Shown here piece by piece: positions 36,693 to 45,321 of a stretch of DNA of 64,000 nucleotides. Each line of letters starts with the position of its first letter. The first letter of the stretch is position 1. The translations under genes were made by a program, and so were the position numbers. Below the pieces are notes generated by a model. That model was not told the origin of the DNA. It saw only the letters and a program-made list of their open reading frames with translations, and made no database searches. The stretch covers positions 1,811,235 to 1,875,234 of the forward strand of contig NZ_AP024896.1 in assembly GCF_024347055.1 (NCBI RefSeq), read 5' to 3'. This DNA comes from Vibrio porteresiae DSM 19223. Its GTDB lineage: Bacteria; Pseudomonadota; Gammaproteobacteria; Enterobacterales; Vibrionaceae.

Positions 36693-38848
36693 GCATCCTC
36701 CTCAGAATGAATACATTTGCAATCAGTACGTAAACAGCTCCCATCAGCCTGTTTTTGACACATTTTTGCCAATGGTACATTAGCAGCTGAAATTTGTTCT
36801 AGGGCTTCAACACTAATTAATGCGGGATTCGCTAGCGTATAGAGTTTTGGATCGGCAGGTGTTAATGCCACCACACTCTCCGCCTCGGTGGCTACCAGTG
36901 CCACCGCTTCTGCGATTGACGTAGGTAGTTTGGCGGTTAATCCTGCGTAGCCTGACCCTGCGCCCGCGCTACCGCCGGAGTTCAGATTAATTGCTGACCC
37001 CACAACGGTGACGCCGGAGGCGTCTAATTTGATAAAACTGCCTGATGCCGAGATGGTAAGTTCATCACCACCGTCGAGTACTATTTTGTTGCCCGCTTTT
37101 AGATGCACTTCACTACCAGAGTCGATGATGGTCTTATCGCCCACCTTCTGCTGTATTGAGCCATCGGCATAAATACTGTTATTTTTAGTGATGTTAGTGC
37201 GTGATTCGCCTTTGATCGTCAGGTGTTGGTTATTTTTGACCTTAGTAATGACATCGTTGTCGACGGTGAGATGTTTGTCATGGTTGATGACTTGGCTATG
37301 GTCGTTTTCTACCAAAGCTTCGTAGTCTTTCTGCGCATGAACAAAAATCTTCTCACTACCTGATTGGTCTTCAAAACTCACTTCGTTGTAACCTTCCCCT
37401 TGGTGGGTTTCGGTGCGCAATACGGTTTTAGTTTTGTTGTCAGGTAGTGTGTATGGATGCGTATTGGTGGCATGATAGGTTCTGCCAGTAATGATTGGCT
37501 GGTCTGGGTCACCATTAAGGAATGACACAATCACTTCATGACCAATACGAGGGATCGCCAGCGTGCCATATTGTGGGCCAGCCCAACCTTGCGACACTCG
37601 CACCCAACACGAACTCTGCTCGTTTGCATTGGAATAGCGGTCCCATGGAAAGTGCACTTTTACCCGGCCAAATTCATCACAGAAGATCTCTTCCCCTTCT
37701 GGCCCCACGACAAACGCCATCATCGGGCCATCCACTTGGGGTTTTGGCTGCGGTGTCGCGCGCCATGTAAACGTCGATGGAATCGCTTTAAATTGGTTCA
37801 CATAAGTAGTTGAGCCGCTACCGCCCTCTTCTTCCACTGCTTGCGGCTGTTTGCCTTGATGCTGAATCAGCACAGTGACATAACTTTGATTCATCGCCTC
37901 GTTAAGGTGGTCTGAGAGAGTAAATAGATACCCAGCACGCATCAGTTGCTGATTACTCTTACCAATCACTATTTGAGCGTTGCGGCGCAGGTACTCTTGG
38001 CGAATTTGGGTAAATGCTTTCCCACTTACATCATCTTTAAAACGTCCTGGCGCATCAAAGTGTTCATAATCGGCCAGTTGGTAATCCATTGAGATGCCTT
38101 GAGCACTTTGAGCAAAGGAATACGCCGGCTTTTTGAAGCTGTAATCCTGCATGGCCGTGGTGGCGACTTCGCTTTGGGTGTGCGCGGCAAATTGCCAAAT
38201 ATAAGGCGTGTCATTAACACCACCAGCTAGCGTGTTGTAAGGAATGGCATCGGTAATAGACGGTAAACTTGACGTTGCATCGGTAAACAATACGGTATGT
38301 TTGCCCTCTTCATGGACAAAGCTATACACCAGCCCCTCTTCAGCAGCGAGACGGTGGAGAAATGCGAGATCCGTTTCTCGGTATTGCACACAAAACTCAC
38401 GTTGAGCGCATTCACGCTGCACATCAAACGCATAGTCGGTGATGTTCATTTCTTGCAGCAAGGTAGAAATGATTTCAGGAACGGTTTTTAGTTGGAACAG
38501 GCGGCTATTTTGGCGCAGAGATAATCGCTCCAGCGCTGGGACTAAGGTAATTTCGTAAAAGGTGTAGTTATGGCCAATATCGCCTTGGCTGAATTTACGC
38601 ACCACACCGTTGATGCGCTGTACCAACACATCGTCACGGTACATGGTTAACTCAGCGACATGATCAACAACCAAATCGGGAGTGATGTCTGACTTGCGGC
38701 TCGCCAATTCCACACGGTATTGAAAGCCGTAGCAAGGTTTGCCCTTAAACATACTGTCCGATAACGACTCTTGTCCTTCGAAACCACGAACAACCAGAGT
38801 GTCGTCCTCTAACCCATTAATTGTTATTGAATAACCTAGCCTAGCCAT
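36689..38848 (-). CDS. vgrG: T6SS spike protein VgrG
   Basis: VgrG trimers form the puncturing tip of the type VI secretion tube. The gp27-like part covers about residues 1-370. A gp5 OB-fold carries VGPEGEEIFCDEFGRVKVHFPWD and GDPDQPIITGRTYH (about 378-470). A beta-helix with repeating VGDKTIIDSGSEVHLKAG follows. No enzymatic C-terminal domain is present; the protein ends in a short tail with four cysteines (CQKQADGSCLRTDCKC). At 719 residues it is close to V. cholerae VgrG-2. It lies 125 bp after hcp, and downstream adaptor and effector genes overlap or abut. Confidence 0.95.
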   Translation of the reverse strand: MARLGYSITINGLEDDTLVVRGFEGQESLSDSMFKGKPCYGFQYRVELASRKSDITPDLVVDHVAELTMYRDDVLVQRINGVVRKFSQGDIGHNYTFYEITLVPALERLSLRQNSRLFQLKTVPEIISTLLQEMNITDYAFDVQRECAQREFCVQYRETDLAFLHRLAAEEGLVYSFVHEEGKHTVLFTDATSSLPSITDAIPYNTLAGGVNDTPYIWQFAAHTQSEVATTAMQDYSFKKPAYSFAQSAQGISMDYQLADYEHFDAPGRFKDDVSGKAFTQIRQEYLRRNAQIVIGKSNQQLMRAGYLFTLSDHLNEAMNQSYVTVLIQHQGKQPQAVEEEGGSGSTTYVNQFKAIPSTFTWRATPQPKPQVDGPMMAFVVGPEGEEIFCDEFGRVKVHFPWDRYSNANEQSSCWVRVSQGWAGPQYGTLAIPRIGHEVIVSFLNGDPDQPIITGRTYHATNTHPYTLPDNKTKTVLRTETHQGEGYNEVSFEDQSGSEKIFVHAQKDYEALVENDHSQVINHDKHLTVDNDVITKVKNNQHLTIKGESRTNITKNNSIYADGSIQQKVGDKTIIDSGSEVHLKAGNKIVLDGGDELTISASGSFIKLDASGVTVVGSAINLNSGGSAGAGSGYAGLTAKLPTSIAEAVALVATEAESVVALTPADPKLYTLANPALISVEALEQISAANVPLAKMCQKQADGSCLRTDCKCIHSEEDA

Positions 38849-38880
38849 CCTGTTTTCCTTTATTTTTATAAACAGTAAAA

Positions 38881-38952
38881 CCTTAAGCGCAAAACACCAC
38901 TACGATGCCCTGTGCTTAAGGTTCAAATGTCGCCCACTCTTTGAGTGGGCGA
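38881..38952 (-). other. Two hairpins in the hcp-vgrG gap
   Basis: CCTTAAGC/GCTTAAGG (38881-38888 with 38914-38921) and TCGCCCACTC/GAGTGGGCGA (38930-38939 with 38943-38952) can fold between hcp and vgrG. Neither has a proper T-run. They may stabilise the hcp mRNA or partly attenuate transcription so that Hcp outnumbers VgrG. Confidence 0.6.
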
Positions 38953-38973
38953 TAGGTCGATTCGCGCAGTAAA

Positions 38974-39492
38974 TTACGCTTCGACAGGCTTACGCCAGTC
39001 GTCAGAACCTGAAGTACCAGCATTAACGTGATCCCAAGTGATCTTACGGTAAGTTAATGAAACAGTAAGATTTTGAGTGAAATCAGATTTTGCTGGATCT
39101 TGGCAGTGTGGCATTTCACATTGAATGTCCACGATTGACGCGTTTTCTAGAGTCGTAGTGAAGAAGTTCTCTTGTTTACCTTCAACTGAAGTGCGGTACC
39201 ATTTCAGCGTAACAGAAGACATTTTTTCGCCAGAAGCTAGCGCGTTGTACAGTAGTGGAACAGCTTTGTTTAAAGACACTGTGAATTTAAATGGCTTATG
39301 AACACGCTGACCAGAAGGCTGACCAGATTGAGGATCGGTTGGTACGGTAACGATGTGGTCGAATTGCTGAACTAGCATTTCGTCTTCATGACCTTCAACA
39401 AATGAGTCACCGATAGAATCTGCTGTGCACGCACCAGCAGTAATAAGACCCTGAGTTTGACCTTCGATAGAGATATAACATGGAGTTGGCAT
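38974..39492 (-). CDS. hcp: T6SS tube protein Hcp
   Basis: Hcp hexamers stack into the inner tube of the T6SS and are secreted. From ATG 39492 (GAAAGGAATTTGC upstream) the protein has 172 residues, the usual Vibrio Hcp length. MPTPCYISIEGQTQGLI, the central HKPFKFTVSLNKAVPLLYNA and YRKITWDHVNAGTSGSDDW are classical Hcp features. An in-frame start at 39567 would run through the sigma-54 promoter, so it is rejected. It is first in the auxiliary T6SS operon. Confidence 0.97.
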   Translation of the reverse strand: MPTPCYISIEGQTQGLITAGACTADSIGDSFVEGHEDEMLVQQFDHIVTVPTDPQSGQPSGQRVHKPFKFTVSLNKAVPLLYNALASGEKMSSVTLKWYRTSVEGKQENFFTTTLENASIVDIQCEMPHCQDPAKSDFTQNLTVSLTYRKITWDHVNAGTSGSDDWRKPVEA

Positions 39493-39871
39493 TGCAAATT
39501 CCTTTCTAAAAACATGTGTGATGCGCTCAGCGCGTTGTCGTAAAAGAAAGAGCAAGGTCGATGCCAAGATAACAGGTCATACAAATCATATAGTTATAAT
39601 TACTTAGCCATTATTAAAGCAATAAGCTGCCTATGTTCGAGCAAGATCTTGCTTGCTGGGCAAAGATCGTTCAACGAGGGAAAAGCGATTCTGTGATCCT
39701 GCTTCAAACGGCCATTTTCCCGCTTTCATCTTAATGTTTTCGCCATATCACACCTTAGATTTGGCGAGTTCTTCAATGCTGTTTGGCCACTAAAGTGATT
39801 CAATAACCTGTATTACTCATTAATCGTGTATCCATAAACTTTAAGATAATTTGGATATAGGAGGTTCATAG
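39493..39871. other. Divergent promoter region hcp / DJ-1 gene
   Basis: The region holds the sigma-54 promoter of hcp (separate entry) and the DJ-1 gene promoter. Upstream enhancer sites for VasH-like activators were not identified. No gene was seen. Confidence 0.55.
39551..39566 (-). promoter_or_regulatory. Sigma-54 (RpoN) promoter of hcp
   Basis: On the minus strand TGGCATCGACCTTGCT fits TGGCAC-N5-TTGC[AT], with the invariant GG and GC 10 bp apart. Transcription would start near 39,540, about 48 nt before the hcp ATG. In V. cholerae, hcp genes depend on RpoN and VasH. Confidence 0.75.
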
Positions 39872-40453
39872 ATGACTTCGCGCGTTGCCCTACTGCTTGC
39901 CCCTGGCTTTGAGGAAGCAGAAGCTTTTATGGCGTTAGACGTATTAGAACGCCTTAGTATCTCGGTGACTAAAATTGCCTGCCACACCGAAAACACCGTC
40001 ACCAGCTACCACAATATCAATGTGCTCATCGATGATCTGCTTAGCGAAAAAATGGATGTTCTGTTTGATGCCGTGGTGATTCCAGGCGGACCGCAAGGCA
40101 CCGATAACCTCACGGCCAATGCGGATGTGATAGAGTTTATTCGCCGCCACGACGAAGCTGGAAAATGGATTTGTCCTATCTGCTCGGCAGCAGCAAAAGT
40201 GTTAGGTCGCCATGGTTTACTTAAAGGTCGTCGTTACGTTTGTTCCGGAGACCTGTATCAAAACGTCACGGATGGCGTTTATGTGGATGCCCCTGTCGTA
40301 GAAGATGGTAATTTGCTGAGTGGTAAAGGATTAGGCTTAGTGTTTGATTTTGCCTTTAACGTCGCACTCAAGCTGACTGGCGATACCGAACAGGTGCGCT
40401 TTCATGCCGATCACATTTACCATAAGCTTTCCTTGCTTGGCGATGAAGCATGA
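39872..40453 (+). CDS. DJ-1/PfpI-family protein (YajL-like)
   Basis: The 193-residue cytoplasmic protein has the DJ-1 fold. LLAPGFEEAEAF holds the conserved Glu, DAVVIPGGPQG precedes the nucleophile elbow, and the elbow itself is WICPICSAAAKVLG, with the second Cys in the usual nucleophile place. DJ-1/YajL proteins are linked to oxidative stress and glyoxal detoxification or deglycase chemistry, which is debated. TAGGAGG precedes the start. It is monocistronic and convergent with glgB. Confidence 0.88.
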   Translation: MTSRVALLLAPGFEEAEAFMALDVLERLSISVTKIACHTENTVTSYHNINVLIDDLLSEKMDVLFDAVVIPGGPQGTDNLTANADVIEFIRRHDEAGKWICPICSAAAKVLGRHGLLKGRRYVCSGDLYQNVTDGVYVDAPVVEDGNLLSGKGLGLVFDFAFNVALKLTGDTEQVRFHADHIYHKLSLLGDEA

Positions 40454-40489
40454 TGTCACTGAGTTAAATAAGAGATTGTCTGAGATACA

Positions 40490-40526
40490 GAAAAAGCGCG
40501 ATTTACAGTATAAATCGCGCTTTTCG
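40490..40526. terminator. Bidirectional terminator DJ-1 gene / glgB
   Basis: AAAAGCGCGATTTA pairs with TAAATCGCGCTTTT around CAGTA, with A and T runs on the two sides. Confidence 0.9.
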
Positions 40527-40573
40527 TTGTTTGAAACCTAATGACTGAAACGTAAAGTCTAGAACATCAGCGA

Positions 40574-42760
40574 TTAAGCCTGATACTTATAGTACAGAGT
40601 GGCTAGCGGTGGTAAACGTAGCAAGAGCGAGTCGGGTAAACCTTCACTCTCTGCTTTTTCAGTTTGTAACTGACTCCGTACCATAAAGTCGCTGCCATCG
40701 TAACGGCGATCGTCAGTATTCAATATCAACTTATAGCCACCAGCATTAGGAACGCCCAGTCTAAATCGTTCGTGAGGCACTGGTGTAAAGTTGGTAACAA
40801 TAAGAATACGCTCCCCGTTTTCACCCATGCGTTCATGAGCAAGCACACTTGCATTAGCCGCATCAGACAGTCGCCATTCAAATCCTCTTGGCTCGTTGTC
40901 TAATTGGTAAAGCGCAGGCTCATTGCGATAGATGTGGTTAAGGTCATGCATTAACTTATGAATGCCTTTATGACGGGCAAAATCGAGCAAAAACCATTGC
41001 AGCTGGTCGTCATGTTGCCATTCGCTGGTTTGACCAAACTCAGATCCCATGAAGTTCAGTTTTTTGCCAGGTTGACCATACATATAACCAAAGAACGCAC
41101 GCAAGTTCGCGGTTTGCTGCCACTCATCACCGGGCATTTTGTAGATTAACGATTGCTTGCCATACACCACTTCATCATGAGAAAGAGACAGCACATAATT
41201 TTCGCTGTGCGCGTAAATCAGTGGGAAGGTAATCGTATTGTGGTGATATTTACGGTTGATAGGGTCTTCATGCATGTATTCCAAACTATCATGCATCCAG
41301 CCCATATTCCATTTAAAACCAAACCCTAAGCCGCCAAGAAATGTCGGAGTAGAAACTCCCGGATAGGCCGTGGATTCTTCTGCAATCGTCATTGCGTTAG
41401 GGAAATGACGATACACTTCTTCGTTCATCCATTTGAGCATCGCGATGGCATCGTAGTTTTCACGGCCGCCATCCACGTTAGGAATCCACTGATCGTGGCT
41501 GCGTGAATAATCAAGATAGAGCATCGAAGCCACCGCATCGACGCGAATACCATCGATATGGAACTGCTCAAACCAATACAAAGCGTTCGACACTAAGAAA
41601 CGACGCACATGCTCTTTGCCCATGTCGTAGATGTAAGAGTTCCAATCTTGATGCCAGCCGCGACGCGGATCAGGGTCGTGATAGAGCGGAGTACCATCAA
41701 AGTTAGCCAACCCGTGGCTATCCGATGGGAAGTGAGCTGGCACCCAATCAAGTACTACGCCAATGTTGGCCTGATGGCATTTATCGACAAAATATTTGAA
41801 ATCGTCAGGGTTACCAAAACGACTGGTTGGCGCAAATAGCCCCACAGGCTGATAGCCCCAAGAACCATAAAATGGGTATTCGGCGATCGGCATCAATTCA
41901 ACATGGGTATAGCCCATCCCCATCAAGTATGGGACGAGTTGATCCGCCAATTCACGATAATTTAAGAAACGATTGTTATCACCACGGCGCCACGACCCTA
42001 CATGGACTTCATAAAATGAGAGTGGTTGCTTGCGTTTTTCAGTGACTTCTCGCTGCTGCCATTTTTGATCACGCCATTGGTAACGACGGTGATCATAAGT
42101 CACGGAAGCAAAGGAAGGATATTGTTCTGCGTAAAAGCCCCACGGGTCGGCGCGATGAGGTAGACCTTCGCCATTGGGGCCTTTAATTTCAAATTTGTAT
42201 TGGGAGCCTTCCGGAAGCTCAGGAATGAAGATGCCCCATAAGCCGTAATCGAGACGCTGCATGGGCGTTCTGCGGCCATCCCATTCGTTATGCGAACCAA
42301 TCACGCTGCAAGCAGACGCATTGGGTGCATAAACTAAAAAACGCGTCCCTTTGATCTCTTTACCATCACGTTGAATAGTAACGAACTGTGCGCCCATATG
42401 GTGATACATCTTAACGGGCGTATGCAGATCTTCATATTCATCATAGAGTTCATGGTATTGATATGGATCGTCGAGAATTTGCTCCGTACCTGCCCAATCA
42501 ATGGCTAAACGGTAATGGGTAAAGCGCAAATCGCGATTGGAACGCAAAACAAAGCCACCTAACCACTCAGGCTCTAGCGGGATACGCGGTTCACCTTCGA
42601 TGACCACTTCCACTCTATCGGCGCCCGGCATCCATACTCGCAGAGCAACTGCCTCATCCGCCACGTAGGGGCCAAGAAAGCCAAACGGATCAGAGAAACT
42701 AGCCTGTTCTAACGCGTGATACGCTAGCTGCAACTTTGACGGTTTTTTCATTATATTCAA
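40574..42760 (-). CDS. glgB: 1,4-alpha-glucan branching enzyme GlgB
   Basis: GlgB cuts alpha-1,4 chains and re-attaches them as alpha-1,6 branches in glycogen synthesis. The 728-residue protein has two N-terminal CBM48 modules (about 20-110 and 120-215), the GH13 barrel with ELMPIAEYPFYGSWGYQP, IDGIRVDAVASMLY (nucleophile Asp) and TIAEESTAYPG (acid Glu), and a C-terminal beta domain. The start is either TTG 42760, with TAGGAG 10 nt upstream, or ATG 42751, which lacks a good site; I list the TTG. It follows malQ by 261 bp on the same strand. Confidence 0.95.
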   Translation of the reverse strand: MNIMKKPSKLQLAYHALEQASFSDPFGFLGPYVADEAVALRVWMPGADRVEVVIEGEPRIPLEPEWLGGFVLRSNRDLRFTHYRLAIDWAGTEQILDDPYQYHELYDEYEDLHTPVKMYHHMGAQFVTIQRDGKEIKGTRFLVYAPNASACSVIGSHNEWDGRRTPMQRLDYGLWGIFIPELPEGSQYKFEIKGPNGEGLPHRADPWGFYAEQYPSFASVTYDHRRYQWRDQKWQQREVTEKRKQPLSFYEVHVGSWRRGDNNRFLNYRELADQLVPYLMGMGYTHVELMPIAEYPFYGSWGYQPVGLFAPTSRFGNPDDFKYFVDKCHQANIGVVLDWVPAHFPSDSHGLANFDGTPLYHDPDPRRGWHQDWNSYIYDMGKEHVRRFLVSNALYWFEQFHIDGIRVDAVASMLYLDYSRSHDQWIPNVDGGRENYDAIAMLKWMNEEVYRHFPNAMTIAEESTAYPGVSTPTFLGGLGFGFKWNMGWMHDSLEYMHEDPINRKYHHNTITFPLIYAHSENYVLSLSHDEVVYGKQSLIYKMPGDEWQQTANLRAFFGYMYGQPGKKLNFMGSEFGQTSEWQHDDQLQWFLLDFARHKGIHKLMHDLNHIYRNEPALYQLDNEPRGFEWRLSDAANASVLAHERMGENGERILIVTNFTPVPHERFRLGVPNAGGYKLILNTDDRRYDGSDFMVRSQLQTEKAESEGLPDSLLLRLPPLATLYYKYQA

Positions 42761-43021
42761 TGTAGAACAACTCCTAATCTAAAACCCTTACCGAATATTT
42801 GGCATTGGTCCTACTCTCTTCCATGACTGAAGATTTCCCTTATCCGCAGAAAAATCATCCACAATTCAACACCTAATCGTAGGATAGATTACGCATCCTA
42901 AGTCATATTAACGAACTCTTATGCAAGGAAGAGTGACCTAGACTCAACTTCTCTCTTCCATTGAGTCATCTAACGTGTTGCGCACGATAACGTTACTGTA
43001 TCTATCGTCCGTTTTGAGTCT

Positions 43022-45205
43022 CTAATTCTTTGACGCACCTCGGCGAGTTTCCGTCAAATGTTGGCTAATGCGATTTATTTCCTCTTTGGCAAACATCTGC
43101 TCTAAGTTGAGTGACAACTTGCGTCGCCAGTTAGGGTATTCGCTGACCGTTCCGGGAATATTGACTGGCTGATCCATTTCGAGCCAATCTTCCAATTGGA
43201 TACTCAATAAGGCAGAAGCTCCCGCTGCCACATGCAGTTGCAACGCTTCACTTAGATAAGAATCCATCGGTACATAAAACGCATCTTTGCCCACACCATC
43301 AGGTAAGCGACCATGCCAAGCAACAGAATCCAAAATGCCCTGTTTGCATTTAAGGCGATCATCAAACAACTTCTGTAGCTGCTCTTTATCGGGATAAAGT
43401 CCTATCTCGCCACCCAATTTTAAATCCTCACAGTGCCAGAATCCGCGGAGTGTTGGCATATCGTGAGTACACAAGGTAGCCATCGATTGCTCTGGATAAT
43501 GAACTGGAGAGATATAACCACCATCCGTTTTGGAGGTTTCGAAAAAGAACACCTTGTAAGAATGCACACCTGCATCACGCAATAATTGCGCCATCTCATC
43601 AGGTACAGTTCCTAAATCTTCGCCAATCACACTGCATTGCAGGCGGTGAGATTCCAAAGCCAGTATTGCCAGCATCTCTTTGACTGGGTAGTACATATAG
43701 GCGCCATTTGTGGCATTTTCACCACGAGGGATCCACCATAAACGTAATAATCCCATTACGTGGTCGATACGCAGTGCACCACAATGTTGCATATTACGGC
43801 GCAACAATTGGATGAAAAGCTGGTAGCCCGTGGCGCGCAATTTCTCCGGATTTAAAGGTGGTAAGCCCCAATTTTGCCCAAGAGGCCCCAACACATCTGG
43901 CGGAGCACCGACACTTGCACCAAGCACCACGTTGCCATTATCCGACCAAGTTTCTGAACCAGAATCAGCAACGCCAACGGCTAAGTCACGATAGAGACCA
44001 ACCACCATGCCTTTTTCAATCGCGAGCTGCTGAGCTTCTTTAATTTGCGTGTCGGCAACCCATTGTAAATAGAGATAAAGCTCAACTTGCTCGGCATGCT
44101 GCTCTGCATAGGCTTGAACATCGGCATTTTCATAGCGACGATACTCTTCAGGAAAGGCAGGCCAGCCCCAAACGTGCTGCTGTTTAGCACTTAAATCCGC
44201 ATGTAACGCATCAAACACTGCTTGTTGGCGCAAGCTATTGCCGCCCGCACTCACAAATTCTCTAAACTGCTCTGCTCGATCGCTGTTGGTTTCAATATGG
44301 CGACGACGAAATTCTTGATAGAGCAAAGGCAGCACACTCATTTTCAATTGCGCTACTTCAGTGTAATTGACCCAATGGGTTTCTCTGGCCTTTTGCAATC
44401 GAGATTGAAACTCGGGGCTACCAACAAATTGTTGCGCTTGAGCACTGAGTGAAAATTCAGGCACCGAGCTGACATCAATATAAAGAATATTTAGCCAACG
44501 GCGAGACGATGGACTGTAAGGGCTTGCGGCTTCTGGGTTTGCTGGGAACAGCGAATGTATTGGGTTTAACCCTACAAAATCCCCACCTCGTGAAGCAATA
44601 TCGGCCACCAGCTGTTTTAAATCACCAAAATCGCCCATCCCCCAGTTATGCTGAGTTTTCAGAGTATAGAGCTGGACACTTGGCCCCCACATTTTCTTGC
44701 CTTGTAGCAGAGCTGGCTGCTTATAACACGCACGGGGAGCCACGATGAGGGTGGCACTGTAGGGGGCTTTGCGTCTTTTACGCGTCAAGGTTAATTGGTG
44801 ATAACCCAAAGGAAGCGAGACCGGTAAACGCAAATAGAGCGTCTCGCTGGTTTCCCGCTCGTCTCGCAACAAGGTTTGCGACACTTCTCCGGAATAAGTC
44901 TCGCCCTGTTCTGAGAGCAAATACCACTGAAAATCAGACTCTCGAACACCAACCGCAAGATGCAACCCGATATCGATAGGTTCATCATCATGCAGCACAT
45001 AAACAGGTTCAAGCACCTCTGGTTTATGATGCTTTTCAACGGAAGCCAGCAGCGCTTCATCGCTGCTGGTATCGTAACCTAAACTGGCGAGCAGTCGCTC
45101 AATCACGTCAGGCTGAACATCCGTGTGTATTCCCCATGCACTGATGTAACTATCGGCGATATGCACCTGCTCAGCGGCTTGTTTTAGTACATTTAAGTCA
45201 ATCAT
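43022..45205 (-). CDS. malQ: 4-alpha-glucanotransferase (amylomaltase) MalQ
   Basis: MalQ disproportionates maltodextrins in the cytoplasm, releasing glucose and lengthening chains for the phosphorylase. This GH77 enzyme of 727 residues has WGMGDFGDLKQLVADIASRG and GLYRDLAVGVADSGSE. Catalytic motifs are LRIDHVMGLLRLW (nucleophile Asp), VIGEDLGTVP (acid Glu) and CTHDMPTLRG. The extra N-terminal domain (about 150 residues) matches E. coli-type MalQ. GAGGTGATAA precedes the start. It is the second gene of malPQ, with a 116-bp gap that contains an 8-bp tandem repeat. Confidence 0.96.
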   Translation of the reverse strand: MIDLNVLKQAAEQVHIADSYISAWGIHTDVQPDVIERLLASLGYDTSSDEALLASVEKHHKPEVLEPVYVLHDDEPIDIGLHLAVGVRESDFQWYLLSEQGETYSGEVSQTLLRDERETSETLYLRLPVSLPLGYHQLTLTRKRRKAPYSATLIVAPRACYKQPALLQGKKMWGPSVQLYTLKTQHNWGMGDFGDLKQLVADIASRGGDFVGLNPIHSLFPANPEAASPYSPSSRRWLNILYIDVSSVPEFSLSAQAQQFVGSPEFQSRLQKARETHWVNYTEVAQLKMSVLPLLYQEFRRRHIETNSDRAEQFREFVSAGGNSLRQQAVFDALHADLSAKQQHVWGWPAFPEEYRRYENADVQAYAEQHAEQVELYLYLQWVADTQIKEAQQLAIEKGMVVGLYRDLAVGVADSGSETWSDNGNVVLGASVGAPPDVLGPLGQNWGLPPLNPEKLRATGYQLFIQLLRRNMQHCGALRIDHVMGLLRLWWIPRGENATNGAYMYYPVKEMLAILALESHRLQCSVIGEDLGTVPDEMAQLLRDAGVHSYKVFFFETSKTDGGYISPVHYPEQSMATLCTHDMPTLRGFWHCEDLKLGGEIGLYPDKEQLQKLFDDRLKCKQGILDSVAWHGRLPDGVGKDAFYVPMDSYLSEALQLHVAAGASALLSIQLEDWLEMDQPVNIPGTVSEYPNWRRKLSLNLEQMFAKEEINRISQHLTETRRGASKN

Positions 45206-45240
45206 TTATCACCTCGAAGCGCATCCTTACGCTCCATTTA

Positions 45241-45280
45241 TTGCTACTGGTAACTTGGTAACTTGGTAACTTGGTAGCAA
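45241..45280. repeat. 8-bp tandem repeat in an inverted-repeat frame, malP-malQ gap
   Basis: The unit GGTAACTT is repeated three times from 45,249 to 45,272 and followed by a half unit GGTA. The outer bases TTGCTAC (45241-45247) and GTAGCAA (45274-45280) are inverted repeats that could bring the array into a hairpin loop. Copy-number change by slippage could alter malQ expression. Confidence 0.8.
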
Positions 45281-45321
45281 TCGTCCGTCATCATTGGCAC
45301 AACTTATCTTTTGCAATGGAA

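Noticed and set aside
40502..40514. TTTACAGTATAAA as a fourth parS2 site
   Set aside because: One invariant base differs, and the word is formed by the stem and loop of the DJ-1/glgB terminator.
44509..44748. Plus-strand frame within malQ
   Set aside because: Antisense to conserved MalQ coding sequence, with no start context.
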